Below, one piece after another: positions 20,739 to 33,279 of a stretch of DNA of 61,076 nucleotides. Position 1 is the stretch's first letter; each line of letters begins with the position of its first letter. Under the pieces are notes generated by a model, which did not search any database, was not told the origin of the DNA, and worked only from the letters and a program-made list of their open reading frames with translations. Source of the DNA: Byssothecium circinans (Eukaryota; Ascomycota; Dothideomycetes; Pleosporales; Massarinaceae); contig ML976983.1 in the NCBI GenBank assembly GCA_010015675.1, forward strand, positions 1,290,456 through 1,351,531. Direction: 5' to 3'. Made by a program: the position numbers and the translations under genes.

Positions 20739-23700
20739 ATGTTTCGTTTGCACGCTGATCACATCCAAAGTTGTGGCGATATGGGTAAAAATCCAGGTCC
20801 TGTGACGACCACAGTGGACGCACGCGCAGTCATCGAAGAGCTAGCGCGGCGCAAAGGGACCTTTACAGATGCATTCAGGCGAGAAGCAGAAGAGGAGGCA
20901 GAAAATGGCCGCAAGGGCATGCTGCAAGCGATCGAAGGCAGCGAGGAGATTCGAGAAGACTTGGCAAAGGCACTGAAAATGTGAGAACCCCGCCGTGGTT
21001 CTCCATGACGTTCGCCGTGTAGTGGAAATAACTATTCCTTAGCATATCAACCGACCTGTACACAAGCCGCGCGCGGTTCCTGATGGAAGTCATTCAGAAT
21101 GCCGACGACAACAAGTATACCGAGGGCGAGATGCCAACAGTGTCCATCACCGTATTTCCCAAACATGTCAAGATTGAATGCAACGAAGAGGGCTTCTCCA
21201 GAGAGAACATTCAGGCGCTATGTCGGACGGGCCGGAGTTCCAAAACACCTGGCCAAGGATACACGGGCGAAAAAGGCATCGGCTTCAAGTCCGTCTTTAA
21301 GCTCGCCAATCGGGCACACATACGCTCTCACCCGTACTACTTTCAGCTGGATCAGACGAGAGAACTTGGCATGATTACGCCGCAGTGGGACGAAGACTTC
21401 TTTGACGACCACGAGGAAGAACATCAGACGACCATCGTCCTGGACCGCATCTGCGACCAGTCGATAGACTTTTCAACTGCGCTCGAAAAGGACGTTGACG
21501 CAATCGACCCTGTTCTCATTCTTTTCCTGCGGCGCATTGAACGATTCCATCTCACGCTCTTTAAGTCCTCGGATGGTGAGCGTGCCATCTCAAAGCGCTT
21601 TCAGCGCGTCGACTGGATGCCCGATTCTGGCATCGTGTCGCTCAAGGACGAAGATGTCAACACGATGCGCCACTGGTACAAACACCAAGTCACCATTGAG
21701 TTTGACGGTACCGAAACCCGACGACCAGGCATTATTGACACCGACATTGTGCTGGCCTTTCCGGTGAAGAAGAAATCGGGCACGTATATGCCCTTGATAC
21801 AGAAGCAGAACTTTGCCTTTGCATATCTACCTCTTGGGGACTTTGGGTTCAAGGTACGATACGTTATGATGGCTCGAACGCCCCTGCTAATGCTGTGCAC
21901 AGTTTGTTATTCAAGCAGATTTCCTCACCACGTCGAATCGGCAATCAGTCGACGAAGACAACTATTGGAACGAAAACATTGCAGACATGATTCCGTACGC
22001 CTTTGAGGAAGCTATCGACAACTTCAACTTCAATGGCGGGAACTCAGACTTGGACGAGCTAGCAAAGACGTGGCCGCTCTATCTCAATCACAATACTACC
22101 GGTAGTGGCCTGAGCGAGTACTGGCGCGGCATAATAAAGAGTATAAATAAGCACCTCAGCGGATCGCGCGTCATCAAGAACCGAATCGGCGGCTTCTGGG
22201 AGCCAGAAAGTCTCATATTCTTGGACTGGGCGCACGATCGCAATGGTGAGCCGATGTTTGGGCATATGTGCGACTACGTCTCCCCCGATTATCCCGACTC
22301 GGTCCGCGAGGCGCTCTTGTTGTTGGGCGTGACTGCCCCTAACTGGTGGTGGGTGTGCCGGAAGCTCCACGAGCTGCACGGTGAAAGCTTGCTGCACGGT
22401 GAAACCTTGCTTCGCATTAGGATGCGAAGCAAGGAGTGGTGCTCGGATCTTGCCAAGGTCATTCTCGAGCCGCAGGAGCCCAGGGATGACAGCAAGTATG
22501 CAAGAGACCTGAGAGAGATTCCTTTGATCCCCTTGGCCGACGGCAACTGGCGGTGCCCCCCCTCTGAAGATGATCCAATTTACTTTCCGGCGAGCTTGGG
22601 GACGACCATTCCGCCTGGACTGCCATTGTCTCTGGTCGACGAAGAAGCTTGCGCTTGCCCCAAGAGGAGAGAGCTCTTTCGACTCCTCGGAGTACAAGAC
22701 TGTGACGTCCCCAATGTCGTCGAGCGGATCCTCGACTACCACGCCAAATTAAGCTCGGCAACGGCTCCTCATCTCATCGCCCAGCTCAAGTACCTCTACA
22801 AGATGCGAGAGTACTTGCGGCCCGGCGACATGAGCAAGATATACTTTTTCTGTTCCCAAGGCACGTACCTCCAAAGGGGCACCTTGATATATGCCGATAT
22901 TTCTATTGGTGGCGAGCTGCAACAGCTTTTCTCCGGTTATAGCGAGGCACACTTTCTGCACGGCGAATACTTTGCAGAACTTCATTTTTTCGAAAGAGCC
23001 AAGCTCGCAGAATGGTTGAGTGAGACAGCCAGCGTGGCGCTAGCCCCTCGCTTCATCGCCACTGATTACTATGGGCTCCACAGAGACTTCGAATGGTTGT
23101 TGGCTAATAAAAGCGACCAGGTCTTGAGAGTCTTGCATCAGCACTGGAGTCTTTACAACAAGGACATGACGAACATGGCGAAAGACACAATAGCAGGCCA
23201 TGAATTCATGGTCAAGTCGGGAGGTCGAGCTGCTTTGCGCAAAACCTACATCCCCTTTCCCAAACTTGTGGAGAAGGCACGAGCGTTTGGTAATGCCGAC
23301 CACTGCCATTTCCTGGCTTTGCCTAGCGGTGACCCGGAGGACTGGAAATTTTTATCTAGCTTGGGTGTCGGCCTGGATGAGGGACTCGAATTTTGTTTGT
23401 GGGTACTCAACCAGCCAGGCTTCAAGGAGTACGCGGACGTCGACAAGTCAAAACAGCTTTACCTAGCGATCCAGTCGCAAGCTTTCTCGCCTGCTGAGAA
23501 GGAGAAGGTCAAGTAAGTGTATACAGCTACTTGAATGGCGGTCTTCGTTCCAGGCGCTGGAACAACCTGGAGCCGACTGATAATGCTAACTGTCATCAAC
23601 AGGAAAGCATTTGGTAATGCTTTTGTCATTCTTCCGAATGTCATCAACAGGAAAGCATTTGGTAATGTTTTTGTCAATCTTCCGAAATACAAGTATGACC

Positions 23701-26667
23701 TTCTGAAAAACTGTGTCTGGCATGGACCCAAGGGCTTCTCGTCCAAGCCTGCTTTGCGACCTGTCTACGGCCATGAACTAGATCGGCTGTTTCGAGAGAT
23801 CTTGAAAGTCCCAAACGCGACCAGTACCGAAGCTCGAGAATGTCTCGAACAGCTTAGGGATGATAAGTCGACGACCATGGCAGATGTCACCGAAGTCTAT
23901 GTGTTTCTACAAAAACACCACGCAACCACGTGAGTAGAGTGCAGTATGCTGGATGAAATGTTGCTGATCGAGAACAGGTTCAGGGTCAATGACCAAACCG
24001 CCTGCATTGCCGTGCCGTCCTTATCGGGGTCTACCCTCGAGTGGAAAACGCCAGCTCAGTGCGTGTGGGACGACGAGGAGTTTTCGCAGAATGAGCTCAA
24101 GCTGGAGAGCAAGACCGCCATTCGTCGCACCGTAGAGCAGCATGCGCCGACAGCAAAAGCCTTCTTCACCGACGTTCTCAAACTCCCAAATGCGGGCATC
24201 AACGAACTGCTTGCCGACTTGGCGTTGATGCAGAAAAGGAATCCTGACGATCCGAAGCGAGTGTATCGGCTCTATGAGAGAATTCAGAGCTGCCGTCGCA
24301 GCTGGCCAACAACCATAACGCATGTGTCCACACCTAGAGCGTGACAACTGGCTGACCGTTTCGATAGGAAAGCTTTCAAGGAGCGCCCCCTCGTCTTTCT
24401 CCGTGGTATCAACGGCCAAAGCGGCCAGTGGTTGTCACTCAAGGACTGTATCTGGACCCGGTCGGTTCTGCGGTCCAAGCATGCCCTCATGCCTTCGTTG
24501 AATCAATATAGCGGTCTGTTCCGAGACACGTTAGAAGTGCCGAATGCAACCATGGACATGCTAGTCACTGACTTGCTGAAATCACCAATGGACGCCCCCA
24601 TGGAAGACGAGGACGTATACCGGTACGTAAAGGAGCTTCTGCAAGAAATTGCCCGCCTGCGGCAGAACGATGTGGCGCTACGACGACTGGATGGCAAAGA
24701 ATGCTGGCCGTGCTGCACGCCAACGTGCCCGCGTAAGCTTTGCTCGATTGGAAATTTCTACGTCAACGACCGGCAGGATCTGTTCGACATCTTCTCTGAC
24801 AGCCACACCTTTCTCGACTTCGATTTTGACACTTCGAAAAAGGTTGCAGATTTGCTTCGTAATCGAGGCTGCGACTCGTTTCTGTCCGAGAAAGTTTTTA
24901 TAAAAACGGAATCTTGCGAACCGCTTGAACACGATCATGACCTCACGCAGGAATTTCGAGGTCGTGCAGATGCACTTGTAAAGTACGCAATGTCATCCTC
25001 CGATTGGACGCTGCGCTTTTCATGCTTACGCTGGTATAGATATTTTGAGCACGAGGAGTGCAAGCCAGATTACGAGCTTAGGCCGCTTCTTGAAAACGTC
25101 GACGTCTGGATAAGTGCAGACATTAAGACGCACTATACATTGCAAGGCACTACTGTGACGAAGAGCGAGGGAGGTTCCAGTGTAAAAGTCAGCACTGGAG
25201 AAGACAAGACTGCCAAGCTGGAGATTTACGTCTCGGCGAACAGGCACACGCGCGCTTGTGCGCTCATAACGGACTTTCCAAAGCAGCTTGTATCCGCACT
25301 GAAGCTTGAACCGGCCGACCTCCCAGATCTTCATCCCCTCCTGCAGGTGCCACTCGCCTCGCTGAAGGCCTTGCTGATCAGAAAAGGCATCACTGGCGGG
25401 GACGCTGCAGACGATTACAAAGAGACTTTGGTAGCAAATTCGGTCAACAAAGACTCGCGGATCCAAAGTGACGGCAGCTACTATGATAATGGTGACGACG
25501 CATCGACGACGTCTGCAAGCAGTGTTCGCTCGGATTCCGCAGGATCGGCTATCCTGACTTCTACGCGTGCTTCGGCGAGGTCTGAGGCTGCAAACACGAC
25601 TCTGCGGCCACATGTGCATCATCGACCTAGCTCTAGGCCAACCACGCCCGAGCCTCGGGCGCAGGTTTATCTGAATGTACCTTCTTACGAGAGCCCTCGC
25701 GAGCGACCAGTCACACCCCGTCCCACTGCCGCTGGTCTTTACAGCCCAGATAACCGCAACCGGAACAGGGAGCGGCTTCAAGGCTTCGCCAGAAACGCGG
25801 ACCCTGCATCCAGCTCTCGACTTGGGAGGTCAAGCAGGCAGTCTGGCGGCGGCGGTGGCATGTTTGACATGAGCACATTGAGGGAGACGCTCGAGGCCGC
25901 TGAGCCCGCCCCCATATCGACGCCGGTTCAGGTCAATCCCAGCCCGCGCCGACGAGCAGGGCCGATTCCGAATCGTAACGAGGAGGAAATGGCCCGTGAC
26001 TTTGAAGTTGGCTTTCTGGGAGAACAGTTTGTAAGTCCTTTCTTAGAGAGTCTGGCTTGCCACATCTGGCCAGGTCAGAAGCTGACTCATGTCCAGGTAT
26101 ACACCTTGCTACACGAGACGCTCGAACTGCCCTACTTCACGGGCGAGGAAAACTGGACCAGCTCGCTGCGCTCTCGTGCCGGCTTCTCGACCTATGGCCG
26201 CGAAATATCGGATTTTACCTACGAGGACACGGAGGGCGCCCTCACCCGCCATTTTCTGCAGATGCAGCACCCGTACGCGCCGCCAGAGTGGCTATCCACG
26301 GCTTGCGACAATGGTAATATTCCTTTGTACCGGCTAGAGGTCAAGAGCACAACGAGCCAAGATCCTACTACTGCCTTTTACATGAGTGGCCGTCAGTACA
26401 AGTTGGTAAGCTTTGTCAAGTCACGTCACGCAGCAAGTCAGCAGACTGGACATTTGGGCTAACATTGACCAGGCAAAGAAGCTGCGCGTCACCTCGGCGA
26501 CGCCGCGAGAGGTCTACGTCGTTCTGCGCATCTCGGGCTTGGATGCATTGGAAGATAGGGCGAGACACCGACCGCAGTGGAGAGCGTATTTGGATCCATA
26601 CACTCGCGGCGTAGAGGGCGTACTGAACTTTGTGGCGCCCACGTATGCCGTCACGGTTAATGCGTAG
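20739..26667 (+). CDS. Large GHKL (Hsp90-type) ATPase with C-terminal DUF3883/NO VEIN-type domain
   Basis: Exons read by eye: 20739-20980, 21043-21853, 21903-23512, 23603-23929, 23978-24319 (junction uncertain), 24368-26030, 26097-26405, 26473-26667; about 1,775 residues. After a short helical leader, the ATP-binding fold shows EVIQNADDN (the E/N/D of the N box) and GEKGIGFKSVF (the glycine-rich G2 box), then FVIQADFLTTSNR, all typical of sacsin/NO VEIN-type ATPases. The middle has three related modules of about 85 residues. After a disordered Ser/Arg/Pro segment the C-terminus reads YRLEVKSTTS with the E-x-K core, SGRQYKLAKKL and a YVVLRISGL strand: the DUF3883 domain, a PD-(D/E)XK-like fold. 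Plant NO VEIN has this pairing, and bacterial proteins with similar domains occur in defence loci. The role in fungi is not established. All frames are intact. Confidence 0.85.
23591..23686 (+). repeat. In-frame 48-bp tandem duplication carrying a splice acceptor
   Basis: The unit beginning tgtcatcaacaggaaagc is present at 23591 and again at 23639, exactly 48 bases apart; the copies differ at only a few positions (gctttt/gttttt, gtcatt/gtcaat). Each copy contains caacag, usable as a 3' splice site, at 23602 and 23650. Because 48 is a multiple of three, either acceptor keeps the frame; use of the first adds 16 residues that nearly repeat the next 16. Confidence 0.9.
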
Positions 26668-26827
26668 AACGGCTCTGCATGATTCGATCTATATCCTGGG
26701 AGACGGGACTATTGGGGCGATTTGAATGACTGCATCTGAGCGCACCAGGCGCGGCCCGAAAGCTCCCCCCCAACCTTTCCATGCACAAAAATGCTAGCCA
26801 TAAAGGCCGTACAGTCAGCTCAAAACC

Positions 26828-28696
26828 TCACTTAAAATCCCAAAAATCCCATTTCCCAGCAACCTCCTCGCTCCCCCGATCCGCCGTCTTATTGCTCGGC
26901 GCACCCATGATTCTCTCATCACCCGTATCCCAATCCTACGCCAGATCCTCCAGCGTCCTACGCATCGTCTCGGGGATAAGCAGCGTAGAGAAGATACTCG
27001 CGAACATGAAAGCAGAGAAGATCTGTATGACGTGGTTAAGCCAGGGGCTCTTATCCTTCATGCCCTTGACATATCCGCGCGTACGCAACGGAGCAATAGC
27101 ACCCTGGGTGATGATAGAGCCGATCTTCCAGATCCGGCGGAGATGCCGTGGGAAGTGGAGCGATAGCGCGTAGGGAAGCACTCGCCGGGGACGATGAAGG
27201 TCGTAGTGTTGGGGCCCTAGTTGAAGAAGAGTTGGATGAGGACGTAGATGGCGAGCATACCATAGGCGCTGATCTTGTGGTAGGCAAAGCCCCAGACGAT
27301 GAAGAGGATGGTTAGGAGGACGAAGCCGATGAGCTGGAGGGGCTTGCGGCCGACGATGTCAATGGTGAAGACGGCGAGCCAGTATCCGGGCATGGCGCAG
27401 GCGCAGATGAGGATGCAGTTTCCGGCGGCGAGGTTGTAGAACTTGGTGTAGATGTTGGGCCTGTCGCCGTAGCCGATGGCGTCGAGGACGGTGAGGAGTT
27501 CAGGCCGAGACCGCGGAATGCAACGTCGAGTAGCAGCCAGGACATGGCAGTGCCGAAGAGGATCTTGCCGTTCCGGAGTTTACCGTAGAATCTGAAGAAG
27601 TCGGCAAAGGATGCCTTGGGAACCTCAAGGTTCAGCACCGAAGCACGGCGGGCGGCGACGGCTTGGATGTCGTCGGGGTGACCCTCGCCCTTCTTGCCGG
27701 AGATGTAGGCCTGCACGTCGGCGTTGGCTTGCTTGACATCATGTGCCACATCGAAGGTGTAGCGGGAAGTCTCGGGGATGGTCAGGCGATAGTACAGGGC
27801 GAGGGCAGCAGGAACGATACCCATGCCTGCAATGGTTAGAGAAGAAGTATTGGGTATAAAGGCACTTACCTATCAAGTCCTCCACATCTTGTCAACGGTG
27901 ACGGCGCAGTGGTTGGTCTTGGCAGCTGGCATAGTCTTTTACGCCCGAGAGAGAGCCCTTGAAGCCGACAGTGAGGCAGAGCATAAACAGAGCTCCGCTC
28001 AGCTGGCCGAAACCCTACATGAAGAAGACAGTACCCATCATAGCTCCGCGCCATTTCGTGGTCGCAAACTCAGAAGTGATGATACTAGAGAGAGGACAGT
28101 CGCCGCCAATTCCTGCCCAAAGTCAGCTAAAAGATAAGCTTAACACGGAAAGGAAAAGACTAACCGATACCCATCAACACGCGCCAGAAGATGATGACGC
28201 CGACAACCGACGTGCCTGGACCAGGGCCGGTCAAGGCCTGGACACGAGTCGCGACGATGATGAGGATGAGCTCGAGACCGTACCTTAGGTACATCTTCTT
28301 GCGGCCGACAATGTCAGCAAGGGCACCGAAGCCGACCTGGCCAATGACAGTGCCTGCCGATGTCGAAAGCTTGATGGCGGTATCCTATTGCGTCGTGAGA
28401 GCGCCTCGGTTTGTAGACGACGTCCAGCATGATGGTCAAGACCGATACGCAGAAGATGTCATGGTTGTTGGTGAAGAAGCCTGGACGGGTCCATCAGCAG
28501 ACTCTAGATGATTAGAACCACGGCAGTGCATACCAGTACCGGCGACCAAGATGGCGCGCACATGATACCATCCGAACGGGGCCTTTTCGATCTCAGCGAG
28601 CGCAATACGTCTACGCTCATTAGGGTCCTCGATGTGTGCGAAGTCGTTGTTGAAATTATGGACGGCATTATTGCCCCCGGCGGTCTGGTGTGCCAT
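26828..28696 (-). pseudogene. PHO84: Inorganic phosphate:H+ symporter pseudogene (PHO84 family)
   Basis: The N-terminus from 28696 (FNNDFAHIEDPNERRRIALA) and the body ([59 protein letters not shown]-like SPWLNHVIQIF; LLIPETMRRTLEDL) are clearly a Pho84-type MFS phosphate transporter. At least three introns with normal sites remain. The gene is broken many times: frameshifts near 28410, near 27960-27870 (a pair), near 27495 and near 27130, and in-frame TAG stops at plus-strand cta 28385-28387, 28015-28017, 27217-27219 and 26936-26938. Frame stays open past the last TAG to a TGA at 26828-26830. Amino-acid identity between breaks is high, so loss is recent, or the assembly is poor here. Confidence 0.88.
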
Positions 28697-29554
28697 CGAT
28701 AGCTGATGGGTTTGCTTTACGGTGCAGTTGAAGCTTTGCCAATGCTTGGTCCTGTGTAGTCAATGAGAGACAAGAACCGGAGGCTGAAGAAGCCAAGGAC
28801 CCCGGTTTATACATGGACGCTGTACGCTTCTCCTTCGGGGGCTGACGCACTGCTTGACGGGCGGAGGGGGTAGGATAGCGAATGAGAGGGCGGTTAATAG
28901 GCACAGTGGAGGGTTTAGGGAGATGGGAGAGGCCGCTGAATAGGTAAGATGTGGGTAAGAGGTGTTTTGGTTTTCACGCGCTTTCAATTTTCATTTTTCC
29001 GTTTCCTCTCGTCCTGTACTGTGGGGGAGGCATGCTCAAAAGAGGCAGAGGCGATGGTAAGGTCGCGCCAGCCAATCAACGTGCAATATGCGTCCACGGT
29101 TCTTGCTTGTGTAAGCACCCCGTGCCCCGGCTTCACACCTCCGGTCGCTCTGGACAAGCATCCCAAGGAACGCCTCCGCCGATGCTCATTGCTTGTCCTC
29201 TTTTCAGCTCGGTATTGCAATAGTCGAAGCGTAGAATCTTTCGAATCGAGCATGCATGGGACACTCCACCGTGCCGTCGACGGTCGCGCGTTTTCCAACG
29301 CTGGTGCTCATCAAAGCCAAAAGTTCGAGGAATTGTTTTCGACAGGGGCACCCCTGCAAGAGCGCACGGGCCCGCTAAAAAACACTGCCTCGGCTACACG
29401 CAGGGCCGTCGCAGGCCACCTCTCCAAGGACAGTCACCATCGAATTGCTCTATGCATAAGGGTTAAAGTCTATGACATTAGGATTCACGCTTTCTATTCA
29501 ACTAGTCTATACGGAGTCTGCGAGGCAAGCCCGCTCTGTGCTCTCTATCTCCTC
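28697..29554. other. Intergenic region between PHO84 pseudogene and DHA2 transporter
   Basis: About 860 bases. Plus-strand frames such as 28949-29644 have no domain and cover the 3' end of the transporter, so they are taken as chance. The part near 28700-28950 was the promoter of the pseudogene. Confidence 0.45.
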
Positions 29555-31386
29555 TCATTCGTCGTAACTTCGCTTTTCCGAGTCTTCACCTTCTTTCTTC
29601 TTCCTCACGTCAATCCATCCCATCCCAAACGCGGAAATAAATGATAGGCACGCAAAGGCCACCAGCATCAGCCAGATGTTCTTCAAACTCTCGCTATAGG
29701 CAGTCATGACACCTTCCATCTCCCAAGGTTTGTCAGGCGCGACGAGCTTCCTGACCGCATCGGCACCGGAGCCCGCATCCAAAGCCGCCTGAGTAGAGAC
29801 GGAAGGGGCATACTGACCGAGCTTCTTGATGAGGGATTGCGTAAAGATCGTGTTAGCTACAACGAGAAAGATGGCTGCGGTAAGATTCTGGATGAAGATG
29901 AGAAAGGCGAGAGAGACCGGGATCAGGCGCGTTGGAAGTGCTGCCTGTGCTGCCACGAAAGCCTATTCAAACGTTAAGAACCAAAAAATATGGCAGATCA
30001 ACAGAGACTCACCATCTGCGTACCTGCACCTCGACCAACGCCTAGAACGATAAGATAGCAGATCCATTTCGCTGGGCTCGTGTACTGGTTCAGTGTCGAC
30101 AAGAGACCATTTCCGATAGCAACCATGGCGCCGCCAAACGCTGCCCAGGGAAGGTAGTATCCCATTTTCGAGACTGCTACTCCCGAACCGACGCCGACGA
30201 CAAGCTGGCTCAGAATCTGCGGCAGCACACTTACTCCACTTTCTGTCGGTCCTGCACCCTTCACGCTCTGGAAGTACGTCGGTAGCCACAGGCTTGCTAC
30301 AAAGGTGCAAACCCCTAGTCCGATCGCCTGTCCAATCGACGCCAACATGATTCTGTTCTTGAACAGCGATCCTGGGATCATAGCTTTGTCACCACTCTTC
30401 GCTTCCCATGCGATGAATATGGCCGCTGTGACACCGGCGCCAACAAACAGTCCGATCACTGTGGTGTTATTCCAACCATGAGAGCCTCCACCGCCAAGCT
30501 GGAGCGCGAGAAGCAGCATCACACATGCCGGTGCGAAGAGAGCGAAGCCGGGAAGATCTAGCTTGTGGAGGACGAGGTCTCGCACAAGAGAGAATGAGTA
30601 GGGCGCTTTGGGATTCGGTTCAGGGATGTGGACGAGGGTGAGCATAGCAGCAGTGACTGCACCAATTGGCAGGTTCATGCAGAAGCCTGATGCAACACAT
30701 GAGTATACACGAGGATGAGCATGAAGCAAGAAGGTATGGGAGACTTACACCAGCGCCAGGTTGCATGCTCTGTTAATGCTCCACCGATCAGCGGACCCGA
30801 GACTAGGCCCATCCGTCCAATTCCGATCATGATTCCAGTATACAATGGCCGCTTCTCGAGAGGCGAAGAGTTGGTTATGATGTTAAGGCCACCGTTCATC
30901 AGCCCGGCGGCGCCCAAACCCGCCACGGCACGTCCGGCGATGAGCATTTTCGAGCTCGTCGCCATCGCGCAAGTAAGGGAACCGAGTTGAAACAAGGAAA
31001 GGTGTGCGAGAAAGACATGTTTGACCTTCAAATGAGTGTAGAACTTGCCACTGAGAGGTTGGAAGGCCGCACTGCGCATACGGTCAGCAACGTTCGTGTC
31101 ATGGCCCAAAACCGAGTGTGCAGCCTTGAACTTACGCAGCTAGCTGGTACGCACCACCATACCATCCAACATCAGGAAGCGAGTGAAACTGGCTCGTGAT
31201 ATGCGGGATAGCAGTGCTGAGCACACTTTGATCAAGCAGCAAAAGGAATGTATTGATCGAAACACTCGCGACCACCAGGAATAGCCTAAGGCCGGTCACA
31301 TAGTGAAGTTCTGCCTCTTCAGACTCTGTCTTGGAGACTAACGGCTCGAGCTCAACGTCGTCGGTTTCGGCTTTATTGTAAGACAT
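29555..31386 (-). CDS. MFS drug:H+ antiporter, DHA2 (14-TM) type
   Basis: ATG at 31386; exons 31136-31386, 30749-31071, 30013-30686 and 29555-29962, joining in frame to 551 residues. Introns are 64, 62 and 50 nt, all GT-AG. The first helices carry [20 protein letters not shown], the DHA2 motif D1, then [10 protein letters not shown] and the antiporter motif C region [23 protein letters not shown], where TM5 has G-P-x-x-G-G. Later helices and the size indicate the 14-TM family that includes TOXA/TRI12-like and other fungal toxin or drug exporters at the plasma membrane. The cytosolic N-terminus is acidic; the C-tail ends [15 protein letters not shown]. No biosynthetic genes are next to it, so a general efflux role is likelier than a cluster-specific one. 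Confidence 0.88.
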
Positions 31387-33279
31387 GGTAGAAGGAAAGC
31401 GCCACCTCACACAAAAAAAATAAAAATAAAAAGGTACGAAGAAATAATAATAGAAAACGTGGCCAGGGCAGCCTATACTTGTACTATTATCACATTTTTC
31501 GTGAAACCGCTTCGCGGGAAGAAAACTACCGTCATTCCTAGCCTTGGGCATATTGTCTCAGCGTTTTTTGGACCATACAAATGGAGCGGAGGTTCGGCGC
31601 ACAAGCTTTCGGTCATTGTTTCCAACGACCTGAACAGACCATGCGACACACGGCAACTAAGAAACGCGACAACAATCTGTAAAGCTAACACAATTACCCC
31701 GTCTTAAGCAAACTCAACGTACTGAGCGAAAACAAAAAACAAAAGCCTTCCTTAAAACCAAGTATGACGGTAGAAAATTGATCCAACAGCTCATCTGCAG
31801 CTGATTAACGGTTATTTTGTGCATGATATCCCCCCTATCAAGGTTGCAACATAAGGGCGGTAGACCGTTGGGGTAGCCTGGCGTCGAATCCGCAAACCGG
31901 GAGCGGGTTTAGGAGAGCGACGGCAAGCTTTGTCACCCATTTCTCGGCTCATTTCGGCACGATCGCATGGCTAATCCATGCCCGGAGTGGCATTATTATT
32001 GACGTTGTAACTTGTGTCAAAAAGGGACGAAACAGCGACCGGGGCCGCAAAAACGCATGGCTGATCCTTGCTCTGGGTATCATTTTGATGTTCGGTGCTA
32101 GAGATGAAACAGCATCCGGAGGTGTTCCATAGCTGCTTATACGGCTTCTTCGGTACGCCACCACGCAGCGGGGCATTCGGAACTTCTTAATGATAAAGCG
32201 CGAATGTTAATGATCCGACGCAATACACCCGACGGTGCTGCCTAGCGTCACACCACCTCCTTTTCCTTATGTGAGGATCGCCTTAGGGTCTGTTCACACG
32301 CTAGACACCGCAACATGCCTAGAGGAACTTTAGTTCGGTAATTCTAGTTGCGAGATTCAGGTCTTCGCTCGCCATGAATACTCCTGCTCAATCGAAGCGC
32401 TCCTTGAATACCGCTCCTGTCTTCCTCTCGCCCACGAGACGTCCGGGCAAGCACCGAATCGTGCGAGGTAAACCCTACAAGGTTGGTGGAAAATGGCTTT
32501 GACAAGACAGCATCGGAATATACTGTCCGTGAATCAGACTGCGACTTGGTGGCGAGTCACTTCACGATCAGGTGCAACAAATGAGCTTCAAACTGGAAGT
32601 GACTGATCTCACACCTACACAAAAGCTTCGATAGACTACAGAGGGTGAGCTTCAGGCGCCCGCAAACAGAGGTCGATATACTCACAACATCATCAGTCGG
32701 CAGGCTAATGAATTGGAAATGCTCCCATATACCGCGTGCGAAATGTCGAGAGAGCTTGTTGAGGAGTCTGATCGGATGGCAACGGTTTTAGCGGCCTGCT
32801 GGTAGGTGCGACAAACGGGTCTGTTGGATATTGCTAGGCCTGTTCAGATTGACTGGGAGGCGAAGGTGTCAAATATGGTGTGGAGGCATGTTGAGCCTGA
32901 TAGCACAGTAAGCCAAGCAAATTAAGTAGGTAAGGGAACATTGAATGTAGGAAGCGACCGGATAGTTCACACCTTTCTTCAGCGGACTGGACCTTGCAAG
33001 AAGGCAGAATGCAGAAGATTGAGAGTGCTAACTCACCTGTAACAATGTCACGAGGCTGTCCAGTTTGTCTTCCAGCTGTGACTTGCGAGCTGCTTTCTGT
33101 GGCCCTTTCTTCCGAACAAAGGATGCGGAATGGGACTCTCTGCTGAGACGGTGGCACCTGCTTGTCTTTAGTTTTCCGTGTACTGCGTAGTTACATGAGA
33201 TCTACCTTTCACACAGGTGTGCCCATAAACTCCCTCCTGGGTCAACTTTCCCAATCCCTCCGATGCAGAACATCACTGC
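31387..33279. other. 1.9 kb without a supported gene
   Basis: The first 300 bases are the transporter promoter and contain an A-rich run at 31411-31452. A worn direct repeat is visible: cgcatggctaatccatgccc at 31964 and cgcatggctgatccttgctc at 32054, 90 bases apart. A 43-residue frame at 32373-32503 (MNTPAQSKRSLNT...) is too short to judge. Nothing else was recognised. Confidence 0.4.

Noticed and set aside
22059..22742. 227-residue minus-strand frame
   Set aside because: Lies opposite the ATPase/DUF3883 coding sequence; composition is that of a shadow frame.
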